DNA from: DATMBL01 sp050735975
GTDB taxonomy: Bacteria > Desulfobacterota > Binatia > UBA9968
Assembly (NCBI GenBank): GCA_050735975.1
Contig: JBOHVS010000329.1
Span: 1 to 6,730, forward strand
Direction of reading: 5' to 3'
Length of the DNA stretch: 6,730 nucleotides
Positions 1-6,074 of this stretch are shown here, piece after piece; the stretch's first letter is position 1, and each line of letters starts with the position of its first letter. The translations under genes and the position numbers were made by a program. The notes under the pieces were generated by a model. The model saw only the letters and a program-made list of their open reading frames with translations. It was not told the DNA's origin and did no database searches.

Positions 1-1190
1 TCGCGCGTTCGTTCTTCAACCTTGTGCTCCAAATTGGCGTACGATTCCTGGAGCTGCGTAGTCATCTTGTTGAATTCTTCCGCCAGTACCTCGATCTCGT
101 CACCGGTTTTAAGTTCCAGGCGATAGCCCAGGTCTCCGCCGCCGATCCGCTCCACTCCTTCGCGTAAAATACGGACGGGACGCACGACTCTGCGCGCCAC
201 AAAAATACTGGCCAGTACGGCCATGCCGAGCCCGACCAGAAGCAGAGCCGAAGTTCTCATCATTGACGCGTAGAGCGGCTCGTATGCCTCCTCGACAGGG
301 CGTTCCAGAATGACTGCCCAGTCGAGACTGGGAATGAGCGCCGAGGAGCTGAGAACTTTCTTCCCCTGCAGATTGCTTGCCACGACTGCCGTTGGCTTGG
401 GCGCAACGGGGCTACCGGGTTGGAAAGCCACCTTAACTTGATCAAGTTGAGCCACGTTGCGCCGCTGTAACACCAGACTAATATCGGGATGTGCGATAAG
501 CTCGCCGGCTCGGCTAACGGCGTAGGCATAGCCGGCCTTCCCCACTGTTATTGCGGAGACCACATCGCCGATGTATTTAAGATTGACTTCGGCTTGAAGC
601 ACGCCGATGACGTCGCCGGCGAATCGCTCAATCGGCACGGCAATGGTCATGTAGGGCTCCGAGCCGCGCACGAAGTGGACCGATCCGAAATAGGATTTGC
701 CTTGCTTGGCCTGTCGGAAAGAGGGCGCGGCAGAAAGATCGCGTTTCGAGTCGGGAAGCACCGTTCGCAAGCGTGAGGCCTGCACCCGTATCGCGCCGTT
801 TTCATCCAGTGCTAGCGCTTCGGTCACCGCGGGGGCAATTAACAGCAGCTTCTCTAGTTCGAAACGAAACTCAGGGGTAAGACCTTTCGGCGCGATCTCG
901 CGGCTTCTTGTAGCGCCCTTCAACGTGTTGTGGATCTCCTGAATGAAGCGTTCGATCTTGAAGGCTGCCCCTGCGGCGACTTCTTGTTGCAACAGAGCCA
1001 GTTGTTCTCGACTTTCCTGATAACGAAAATAAATTTCCACAAGGCCGCTTGTGATCAAGCCGCCACCGATCAACAGCACCGAGATAAAGAAATAATCGCG
1101 CACCAACCGGCCGCGCTCGCGCCCGCCGAACAGCCAAAGCAACGGCAGCGACCTGCGATTCTGGCTCTTGGATTTTAGGTCTTGAATCAT
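1..1190 (-). CDS. dCache/HAMP membrane sensor protein (probable histidine kinase or cyclase), 3' end beyond window
   Basis: An open frame of 396 codons runs from ATG at 1190 to the window edge with no stop; an in-frame TAA lies five codons upstream of that ATG, so the start cannot lie much further upstream. Residues about 33-55 form a first membrane segment. Residues about 56-310 form a periplasmic domain with dCache hallmarks (SYFGSVHFVRGSEPYMTIAV around 166-185, then GYAYAVSRAGELIAHP around 220-235). Residues about 313-333 form a second membrane segment. A HAMP domain follows at 332-385 (RPVRILREGVERIGGGDL, then DEIEVLAEEFNKM). The frame ends in a coiled coil with LEHKVEERTR, the linker often seen just before GAF/PAS and histidine-kinase modules. 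The expected role is inner-membrane sensing of a small periplasmic ligand. The output domain is not visible, so a kinase is favoured but a nucleotide cyclase or GGDEF protein is possible. It lies 196 bp downstream of the SBP array in the same direction. Confidence 0.88.
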   Translation of the reverse strand, partial: MIQDLKSKSQNRRSLPLLWLFGGRERGRLVRDYFFISVLLIGGGLITSGLVEIYFRYQESREQLALLQQEVAAGAAFKIERFIQEIHNTLKGATRSREIAPKGLTPEFRFELEKLLLIAPAVTEALALDENGAIRVQASRLRTVLPDSKRDLSAAPSFRQAKQGKSYFGSVHFVRGSEPYMTIAVPIERFAGDVIGVLQAEVNLKYIGDVVSAITVGKAGYAYAVSRAGELIAHPDISLVLQRRNVAQLDQVKVAFQPGSPVAPKPTAVVASNLQGKKVLSSSALIPSLDWAVILERPVEEAYEPLYASMMRTSALLLVGLGMAVLASIFVARRVVRPVRILREGVERIGGGDLGYRLELKTGDEIEVLAEEFNKMTTQLQESYANLEHKVEERTR

Positions 1191-1386
1191 TCCATTCCGG
1201 ATTTACCGTTCTATTGCTTCAAGGATTGATCTAGTTGAAATACCGCCGCCATCCGGATCGAAGTTTCCTTTGCGTTGAAGCTTTTACTCATCGCTGTTCA
1301 CTGTCGATATCTCCGTCTGTGCTTGTTTGCCCTCAATTCAAAATCCTTTTATTCTCATCGCTGAACTTCTGACCGCTGACCAGCTG
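1191..1386. other. Spacer between SBP4 and the sensor gene
   Basis: This 196-bp gap directly follows the SBP4 stop codon. Its SBP-proximal end (about 1361-1386) reads on the minus strand as variants of GGTCAG/GTCAGAAG, the same word type as at 4636-4679. I see no convincing hairpin terminator, so read-through from the SBP array into the sensor gene is possible, although the gap is also long enough for a separate promoter. A 26-codon minus-strand frame (1211-1291) has no ribosome binding site and I do not call it a gene. Confidence 0.5.
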
Positions 1387-2436
1387 TCACTTGATCACCT
1401 TGTCCGCCCGTGCCAGAACGTTCGGCGGAATCGTGAGCCCGATCTGCTTGGCTGCTTTCAGGTTAATCACCAGTTCGAATCTTGTCGGCTGCTCGACCGG
1501 CAAGTCAGCGGGCTTTGCTCCTTTCAGGATCTTATCAACGTAAATCGCTGCGCGCCTGTCCAAGTCGATTAAGCTCACGCCATAGCTCATGAGGCCGCCG
1601 ACTTCGACAAATTCTCGCCTGTCGTATATTGCGGGGAGGCGGCTCTTCATCGCCAGATCCACAATCCGCTTTCGCTGGGTGAGGACGGGGCTCGACAGCA
1701 CGAGAACCCCCTCAGCCCGTTCTTTGCGTGCGGCCTGGAATGCGGTCTCAACGTCCTTTGGACCTCGCACCTCAAAGTATTGAAGCTGCACGCCGAGCAC
1801 TCCGGCGGCGAGCTCGGTCTCTTTTAGCATTTGCGCATTGCCCGGTTCGTTCGCGGTTCCGAGGACGGCCACGCGCGAAAGTCTAGGAATGATCTCCTTT
1901 AAAAGCTCCAGTCGTTTTCCGCTTAGCTCCGGGGTAAGAATGGATAGCCCGGTAATATTCCCGCCCGGCCGCGCCAGGCTGGCGACAAACCCGTTGCCAA
2001 CAGGATCGCTATCGAATGCCATGACGATAGGAATCGTGCTGGTCGCTTCCTTGGCGGCTCTCGTATCGGTCGGGCCGGCCGTGACAATGACGTCCACTTT
2101 GAGACGAACCACTTCGGCTGCATTGTGTGGGACCTGATCGAGCTTTCCCGCTGCATTCCGATATTCAATGATGATGTCTTTCCCTTCTATGTAACCAAGC
2201 GCACGAAGGCCCTGGCGGAATGCCCCGATACGGGCCGGCGCGACCGCAGCGGATCCGGCAGCGAGGTATCCTATCCGCGCAACTTTCACCGGCTGCTGCG
2301 CGTCGGCGGACGAGCAAAGTACAAAGAGCAAAGCACCCACGCGAATTGCGGATTTCGCATTTCGGATTGCGAATTTCAGAGTCACCGAGCAAAACTCCAA
2401 CGTGAAGAGAAACAAAACCCCCTTTTTTTGGTTCAT
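1387..2436 (-). CDS. SBP4: ABC transporter substrate-binding protein, ABC_sub_bind (PF04392/COG2984) family
   Basis: Periplasmic solute-binding protein of 349 residues with a type I periplasmic-binding fold; the ligand is unknown. The mature protein begins after SADA|QQ (cleavage near residue 46), and the first lobe opens with VARIGYL (52-58). Family landmarks are FRQGLRALGYIEG (73-85), LKVDVIVT (112-119), SLARPGGNITGL (153-164), GKRLELLKE (173-181), SRLPAIY (265-271), GGLMSYG (280-286), and the closing block RRAAIYVDKILKGAKPADLP (294-313) through IPPNVLARADKVIK. Its closest paralog here is SBP3 (shared SDPVGNGFV and EPGNAQ-LKETELAA). The 5' end lies in the 180-bp repeat. ATG at 2436 gives two hydrophobic stretches broken by a charged FAIRNAKSA segment. 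An alternative GTG start at 2385 has GGAG 9 nt upstream (2395-2398) and gives a more normal signal peptide. No permease or ATPase gene is adjacent. Confidence 0.9.
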   Translation of the reverse strand: MNQKKGVLFLFTLEFCSVTLKFAIRNAKSAIRVGALLFVLCSSADAQQPVKVARIGYLAAGSAAVAPARIGAFRQGLRALGYIEGKDIIIEYRNAAGKLDQVPHNAAEVVRLKVDVIVTAGPTDTRAAKEATSTIPIVMAFDSDPVGNGFVASLARPGGNITGLSILTPELSGKRLELLKEIIPRLSRVAVLGTANEPGNAQMLKETELAAGVLGVQLQYFEVRGPKDVETAFQAARKERAEGVLVLSSPVLTQRKRIVDLAMKSRLPAIYDRREFVEVGGLMSYGVSLIDLDRRAAIYVDKILKGAKPADLPVEQPTRFELVINLKAAKQIGLTIPPNVLARADKVIK

Positions 2437-2522
2437 CGGTTCTTCTCTGCCACTATCTTTGTCTCTCTTTATCTTCCCTCAATTCGCAATTCGCATTCCG
2501 CAATTCGAAATCATTTGATCAC
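2343..2522. repeat. 180-bp direct repeat, copy 1 (spans SBP3 stop to SBP4 signal peptide)
   Basis: This is identical to 5721-5900 at all but two of 180 positions by eye: one C/A difference in the A/C/T homopolymer run near 2428, and C versus G at 2478. The left boundary is abrupt inside the SBP4 signal-peptide codons. The right boundary fades into the final codons of SBP3. Perfect 10-bp inverted repeats, GAATTGCGGA at 2343-2352 and TCCGCAATTC at 2497-2506, delimit an inner 164-bp block. On the minus strand the unit holds the SBP3 stop, the spacer, the ATG and alternative GTG starts of SBP4, and about 31 codons. Confidence 0.93.
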
Positions 2523-3494
2523 TCTGTCCGCCCGCGCGAGAACATTCGGTGGAATCGTGAGGCCGATCTGCTTGGCGGTTTTCAGATTAATGAAAAATTC
2601 GAACTTCGTCGGTTGCTCCACGGGAAGATCCGCAGGTTTGGCGCCTTTTAAAATCTTATCGACATAAATTGCGGCGCGACGCGACAAGTCGGTCAAGCTT
2701 GGCGCGTAACTGAGAAGACCGCCATCCTCGACAAAATCCGATCGGTAATAGATCGCGGGTAGGCGGCTCTTGACTGCGGAGGCCGCAAGCCGTTTCCGCT
2801 GAGAAACGAAAACAGGCCCCGTGAGCACGAACACGGCTTCAACCCCTCCCTTGCTCGCCGCTTGGAATGCCGCCTCGATCTCCTTACCACCCGGTATGTC
2901 CAGATATTGGATCTGCACATTGAATGCGCGTGCGGCAAGTTCCGTTTCCTTCAACGCTTGTGCGTTGCCGGGTTCGGTTGAAGTGCCGAACACAGCCACA
3001 CGGGAGAGCTTGGGAACGATCTCTCTCAAGAGCTCCAGCCGCTTTCCGGCCAGGTCCGGTGTTAGAGTGGCGAGCCCAGTGATATTTCCACCGGGGCGGG
3101 CGAGGCTTTCAACAAACCCGTTACCCACCGGATCGCTGTCGTTAGACATGACAATTGGAATCGTCTCCGTCGCTTCCTTGACCCGACGGGTTACCGAAGA
3201 GCCTCCCGTAACGATGACATCGACCTTTAAGGCAACAAACTCGGCTGCGAGGGCAGACAGGCGATCGAATTTCCCTTCCGCATACCGGTATTCAATTGTA
3301 ATATTTTGCCCTTCGATGTAACCGGCGTCGCGCAGTCCTTGGCGAAACGCCTCGGCGCGAGCCAAATTTGCGGAAGAAGAAACAGCTCCTAGAAATCCTA
3401 TCCGCGGTATTTTGTTTGGCTGTTGCGCTTCGGCGGATGAGGCAGTTGACAGAAGCACAGTTGACAGTAACCAGATAAAAATGCTCCCGATCAT
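2511..3494 (-). CDS. SBP3: ABC transporter substrate-binding protein, ABC_sub_bind family
   Basis: Predicted periplasmic binding protein of 327 residues from the chosen start; ligand unknown. ATG at 3494 is preferred because AGGAG lies 6 nt upstream (3501-3505) and the protein then opens with a clean signal peptide (hydrophobic IFIWLLSTVLLST, cleavage after SSAEA, residue 23). The frame stays open back to ATG at 3611, which overlaps the SBP2 stop as ATGA, but the extra 39 residues are encoded largely by a dispersed repeat and carry no signal sequence; ATG at 3539, with AAGGA upstream, is a second alternative. Landmarks are KIPRIGFL, FRQGLRDAGYIEG, SDPVGNGFVESLARPGGNIT, GKRLELLRE, RLPAIYYR, GGLLSY, and the conserved C-terminal block ending LARADRVIK. 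It sits 74 bp upstream of the SBP4 ATG and 113 bp after the SBP2 stop, so co-transcription is likely. A cagttgacag word repeated at 3443-3467 encodes part of the signal peptide. Confidence 0.88.
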   Translation of the reverse strand: MIGSIFIWLLSTVLLSTASSAEAQQPNKIPRIGFLGAVSSSANLARAEAFRQGLRDAGYIEGQNITIEYRYAEGKFDRLSALAAEFVALKVDVIVTGGSSVTRRVKEATETIPIVMSNDSDPVGNGFVESLARPGGNITGLATLTPDLAGKRLELLREIVPKLSRVAVFGTSTEPGNAQALKETELAARAFNVQIQYLDIPGGKEIEAAFQAASKGGVEAVFVLTGPVFVSQRKRLAASAVKSRLPAIYYRSDFVEDGGLLSYAPSLTDLSRRAAIYVDKILKGAKPADLPVEQPTKFEFFINLKTAKQIGLTIPPNVLARADRVIK

Positions 3495-3500
3495 TTTCCG

Positions 3501-3505
3501 CTCCT
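3501..3505 (-). promoter_or_regulatory. Shine-Dalgarno site that decides the SBP3 start
   Basis: AGGAG on the minus strand, 6 nt before ATG at 3494. It is the best ribosome site near this gene and supports the short form over the longer frame from 3611. Confidence 0.65.
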
Positions 3506-3546
3506 GACCTTGGACGGAACCGCCTTTAGACTTTTGCATTTTTAAT

Positions 3547-3593
3547 CCTTCGACAAAGTTTATCCTGAGCGAAGCCGAACGGCTCGGGACAGG
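3547..3593. repeat. PERSRR/EPVEG-type dispersed intergenic repeat
   Basis: The segment begins CCTTCGACAAAG, continues with TATCCTGAGCGAAGCCGAAC and ends GGCTCGGGACAGG. It resembles the dispersed element found across many bacterial genomes whose translations read PERSRR or EPVEG (recalled family knowledge, not searched). It contains the small palindrome AGCCG-AA-CGGCT (3573-3584). It lies between the SBP2 stop and the SBP3 start and would be translated only if SBP3 began at 3611. Confidence 0.65.
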
Positions 3594-3607
3594 TTTGAGA
3601 TTGCGGA

Positions 3608-4615
3608 TCATCGGATAACTCGATCAGCTCTGGCTAGAGTATTAGGAGGAATCGTTACTCCGATCTGTTTCGCGGTCTTGAGATTAATCACCAGCTCGAA
3701 CTTGGCGGGCCGTTCGACTGGGAGATCCACCGGTTTCGCGCCTTTTAAGATTTTGTCCACGAACAACGCAGATCGTTGGCATACATCAAACACGCTCGCT
3801 CCATAGGAGATCAGACTACCCGCTTCGGCGAAATGTGATCCTCCCGCGGCCGTAGGAAGTCGCTTGCTTATTGCAATCTTGAATATGCGATGTCGATTTT
3901 GGGAAAGCATCGCGCTTTCCGGGAGGATCAGGGCGTCAGTCTGATCGTGCACCATGGCGGCGAACGCCTCGCCGAAAGCTTCTGGACCGCTCGCCTCAAC
4001 GCGCTGCATCTGAACCCGAAGCGCATGAGCCTCCTGCTGTATGTGCTTTGGAATATTCGCGTGGCCAGCATCATGAGGATCCACCAAAACGGCCACACGG
4101 GAAGTCTTCGGCAGAGCTTCTTTCAGTAACTCCAGCCTTTTCCCTATTATTTCACTGTCGCGCAAGTCCATGCCGGTGATATTGCCGCCGGGGCGTGCGA
4201 GACTGGCAACGATTCCCAGTTCTACCAAGTTGCGTGAAACGCCGAGAATGATGGGAATCGTCGCGGTAGCCCGTTTGAGCGCACGAACGGAGGTCGGCCC
4301 ATGAGTCCAGATAGCGTCAGGCTTAAGTTGAACCAGCTCGGTAGCAAAATGCTGCAGTCGGTCCGGCTTCCACTCGCCATAGCGGGTTTCTATAACCAGA
4401 TTTCGGCTTTCTACGTAGCCGAGCGCGCGCAGCCCCTGTCGAAGGCCGTCATTGCAGACATTCGTGGCAAGCCCCGGCTCAAGAATACCGATGCGAGGAA
4501 TTTTCCCACGCTGCTGCGCCTCGGCGACTGAGCAAAGCGCATAGAGCATAGCGCCCCAGAAGCAAAGCGCATAGAGCATAGGGCTAAGCGTAACCTCAAT
4601 GCCTTTTCTTCTCAT
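3608..4615 (-). CDS. SBP2: divergent ABC_sub_bind family substrate-binding protein
   Basis: Predicted periplasmic binding protein of 335 residues and the most divergent paralog in the middle of the protein; ligand unknown. The signal peptide contains two copies of MLYALC (13-18 and 23-28) encoded by a tandem DNA repeat, with likely cleavage after AEA at residue 33. Landmarks are KIPRIGIL, LRQGLRALGYVE, SLARPGGNITGMDL, GKRLELLKEALPKTSRVAVL, RLPTAAGG, GSLISYG, and the conserved tail (VDKILKGAKPVDLPVE through IPPNTLARADRVIR). It lacks the SDPVGNG motif of SBP3 and SBP4 and has VSRNLVELGIV at that position, suggesting a different ligand. The start is uncertain: ATG at 4615 has no clear ribosome site, and ATG at 4579 (residue 13) would still leave a short signal peptide. 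The stop overlaps an ATG as ATGA at 3608-3611, probably by chance. Confidence 0.87.
   Translation of the reverse strand: MRRKGIEVTLSPMLYALCFWGAMLYALCSVAEAQQRGKIPRIGILEPGLATNVCNDGLRQGLRALGYVESRNLVIETRYGEWKPDRLQHFATELVQLKPDAIWTHGPTSVRALKRATATIPIILGVSRNLVELGIVASLARPGGNITGMDLRDSEIIGKRLELLKEALPKTSRVAVLVDPHDAGHANIPKHIQQEAHALRVQMQRVEASGPEAFGEAFAAMVHDQTDALILPESAMLSQNRHRIFKIAISKRLPTAAGGSHFAEAGSLISYGASVFDVCQRSALFVDKILKGAKPVDLPVERPAKFELVINLKTAKQIGVTIPPNTLARADRVIR
4531..4581. repeat. Two-copy 21-bp repeat (30-bp period) in the SBP2 signal-peptide coding region
   Basis: A 21-bp unit beginning AGCAAAGCGCATAGAGCATA lies at 4531-4551 and again at 4561-4581 with no mismatches. Read on the minus strand it encodes MLYALC twice, separated by FWGA. 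The 30-bp period keeps frame. Related words occur in the SBP1 signal-peptide region near 5694-5712. Confidence 0.9.
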
Positions 4616-4635
4616 AGTGATTTGTCTTGTCTGTC

Positions 4636-4679
4636 TGACCTCTGATCTCTGACTTCTGCCATTTGACCTCTGATCTCTG
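4636..4679. repeat. TGACCTCTGATCTCTG word repeat
   Basis: TGACCTCTGATCTCTG occurs at 4636-4651 and 4664-4679 (28-bp period), with the partial relative TGACTTCTG between. It fills the spacer from just after the stop of the SBP tail remnant towards the SBP2 start. The same kind of word follows the SBP4 stop near 1361-1386. Confidence 0.85.
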
Positions 4680-4727
4680 TCATCTAATCACCTTGGCCGC
4701 CCGCGCCAGCACGTTCGGCGGAATCGC
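4680..4727 (-). pseudogene. 15-codon C-terminal remnant of a lost SBP paralog
   Basis: On the minus strand this reads AIPPNVLARAAKVIR followed by TGA, matching the terminal IPPNVLARADRVIR of the intact paralogs with A for D in ARAD. Nothing upstream of the A-I residues continues the family: sequence switches to low-complexity gattttagatt words. It is therefore the end of a deleted fifth SBP gene (inference), stranded between SBP1 and SBP2. At the break the plus strand reads gaatcgCCTCACgatt where paralogs read gaatcgtgaggccgat, which looks like a tiny inversion. Confidence 0.8.
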
Positions 4728-4732
4728 CTCAC

Positions 4733-4765
4733 GATTTTAGATTTTGGATTTTCGATTTTAGATTG
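4733..4765. repeat. gattttagatt low-complexity word repeat
   Basis: Four degenerate repeats of GATTTTAG/GATTTTGG/GATTTTCG type fill the interval between the SBP tail remnant and the SBP1 stop codon. It is AT-rich compared with the flanking genes and has no coding content. Confidence 0.8.
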
Positions 4766-4770
4766 GGGGA

Positions 4771-5814
4771 TCATCGGATAACCCGATCTGCTCTAGCCAA
4801 AACATTCGCTGGAATGGTTAATCCGATCTGCTTGGCGGCTTTCAGATTTATCACGAATTCAAACTTGGTCGGCTGCTCGACTGGCAGGTCGGCGGGCTTG
4901 GCGCCTTTGAGGATTTTGTCCACATAGATGGCCGCACGCCGAAACATGTCGAGACGGTTTGGTCCGTAACTCATAAGGCCGCCGGCATTGACAAAATCCC
5001 CGAACACGGAGATCACGGGCAGACGCCGCTTTGTAGCGAGGTCGAGGATTCGACTCCGTTGAGTCATCGTGAAGGGGTCACCTTGGACGAGCAGGGCATC
5101 GGCACGCTCACGGGTCATCGCATCGAACGCGGGCCTGAGATCGGCAGGGGTCCGCATCTCTAAGGGTTGGACTGTCATTCCCAACGGCGGCGCTACAATC
5201 TGTGCCCCCTTTACTTCGAGGACGGCGGATACGATGGTCGGATTGTAAAGCATGGCCACACGGGAGACTGTTGGGATAGCCTCCTTGAGAAGCTGAAGCC
5301 GTTTTCCGGATATATCTGCGGACACCGAGCTGAGGCCGGTGATGTTCCCGGCTGGACGGGCGAGACTGGAGATTAGCCCGGCTCCCACTGGGTCGCCGCT
5401 AGTCGCCATGACGATAGGAATCGTGTTGGTCGCTTTTTTGACGGGACGGGTCATCACCTCACCTTGCGTCACGATGACGTCAACTTTGAGATGAACCAGC
5501 TCAGCGGCGAGAGCGGGGAGTCTGGCTGACCGGCCCTCCAACCATCGGTACTCAATGGCGACGGACTGTCCTTCGATGTAGCCGAGATCGCGCAAACCTT
5601 GCCGGAACGCATCGACGTACGGATCGGGAGGCGAGCCGGGCCGCAAGAGACCAACGCGCGGTATCTTCGCCGGTGGCTGCGCCTGAGCAGCCGCGCAAAG
5701 CGCAAAGAGCATGGCGCATAGAATTGCGGATTTCGCATTTCGGATTGCGAATTTCAGAGTCACCGAGCAAAACTCCAACGTGAAGAGAAACAAAAACCCC
5801 TTTTTTTGGTTCAT
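4771..5814 (-). CDS. SBP1: ABC transporter substrate-binding protein, ABC_sub_bind family
   Basis: First intact gene of the array, 347 residues, predicted periplasmic binding protein with unknown ligand. Signal peptidase cleavage is likely after AQA (residue 45). Landmarks are KIPRVGLLRPG (50-60), FRQGLRDLGYIEGQ, LKVDVIVTQG, GDPVGAGLISSLARPAGNIT, GKRLQLLKEAIP, SRVAMLYNP, RLPVISVF, GGLMSYGPNR, and the shared tail RRAAIYVDKILKGAKPADLP to LARADRVIR. Its centre differs clearly from SBP3 and SBP4, yet its first 31 codons match SBP4 except at residue 7, because both lie in the 180-bp repeat. ATG at 5814 has only a weak purine-rich site. An in-frame GTG at 5763 has GGAG 9 nt upstream (5773-5776) and gives a compact signal peptide, so it may be the real start. 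A spacer of 155 bp with an SBP tail remnant separates it from SBP2. Confidence 0.9.
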   Translation of the reverse strand: MNQKKGFLFLFTLEFCSVTLKFAIRNAKSAILCAMLFALCAAAQAQPPAKIPRVGLLRPGSPPDPYVDAFRQGLRDLGYIEGQSVAIEYRWLEGRSARLPALAAELVHLKVDVIVTQGEVMTRPVKKATNTIPIVMATSGDPVGAGLISSLARPAGNITGLSSVSADISGKRLQLLKEAIPTVSRVAMLYNPTIVSAVLEVKGAQIVAPPLGMTVQPLEMRTPADLRPAFDAMTRERADALLVQGDPFTMTQRSRILDLATKRRLPVISVFGDFVNAGGLMSYGPNRLDMFRRAAIYVDKILKGAKPADLPVEQPTKFEFVINLKAAKQIGLTIPANVLARADRVIR

Positions 5815-5900
5815 CGGTTCTTCTCTGCCACTATCTTTGTCTCTCTTTATCTTCCGTCAATTCGCAATTCGCATTCCGCAATTCGAAATCATTTGATCAC
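5721..5900. repeat. 180-bp direct repeat, copy 2 (spans SBP remnant stop to SBP1 signal peptide)
   Basis: Partner of 2343-2522, offset by exactly 3378 bp with no indel. The 10-bp inverted repeats lie at 5721-5730 and 5875-5884. The copy holds the stop of the broken SBP tail, the spacer, and the start and first codons of SBP1. The G at 5856 (C in copy 1) makes a minus-strand TTGACG at 5855-5860. This resembles a -35 hexamer, with a poor GATAGT 19 nt downstream, so any promoter here is speculative. Confidence 0.93.
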
Positions 5901-6058
5901 CTTATCCGCTCTCGCCAGTACATTCGGTGGAATTGTCAGGCCGATCTGCATCGCGGTCTTTAGATTGATCACGAACTCGCTTCGTCGGCTGCTCCGCGGG
6001 CAAGTCGGGCCGGCTTTGTTCCTTTGATCGCGCTATCCAGTTGATATAGACTTTGCCA
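5889..6058 (-). pseudogene. Frameshifted C-terminal remnant of an SBP paralog
   Basis: The last part reads INLKTAMQIGLTIPPNVLARADKVIK and then TGA when pieced together, matching the C-termini of the intact paralogs. Going upstream, the FEFVINLK region has lost two bases (TK then CGAGTTCGTG), and the KPADLP region has gained one C (SAIKGTKPA then a shift into PDLPAEQPTK). A further shift is needed to join VYIN to this block. Only about 55 codons are left; the first 280 or so are gone and the plus-strand toxin-antitoxin module begins at this point. The remnant cannot make a functional binding protein. Confidence 0.85.
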
Positions 6059-6064
6059 AGGAGG
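6058..6064 (+). promoter_or_regulatory. Strong ribosome binding site of the DUF433 gene
   Basis: AAGGAGG lies 10 nt before ATG at 6075, with a second purine run (AAGAAGG) closer in. It fixes the start of the two-gene module. Any promoter must lie in the SBP remnant on the opposite strand; TTGATC at 6024-6029 and TAGACT at 6047-6052 (17-nt spacing) are a weak candidate. Confidence 0.7.
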
Positions 6065-6074
6065 AAGAAGGCTT

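Noticed and set aside
1211..1291. 26-codon minus-strand frame before the sensor gene
   Set aside because: No ribosome site, no recognised family, and a length expected by chance.
2125..2667. 180-codon plus-strand open frame across the SBP3/SBP4 junction
   Set aside because: It is antisense to two genes and the repeat, with no recognisable domain.
1838..3321. Plus-strand frames at 1838-2137 and 2821-3321 that resemble each other (shared ATRESLG and PPGRARL)
   Set aside because: They are the antisense of the same conserved SBP segment in SBP4 and SBP3; the likeness follows from paralogy of the real genes.
4531..4765. Closely spaced short repeats as a possible CRISPR array
   Set aside because: Repeat words differ from one another, occur only two to four times, have no uniform spacers, and partly encode a signal peptide.
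5694..5712. Lipoprotein signal (cysteine near the end of the SBP1, SBP2 and SBP4 signal peptides)
   Set aside because: The residue before the cysteine is leucine (ALC, VLC), which does not fit a lipobox, and good A-x-A signal peptidase I sites follow.
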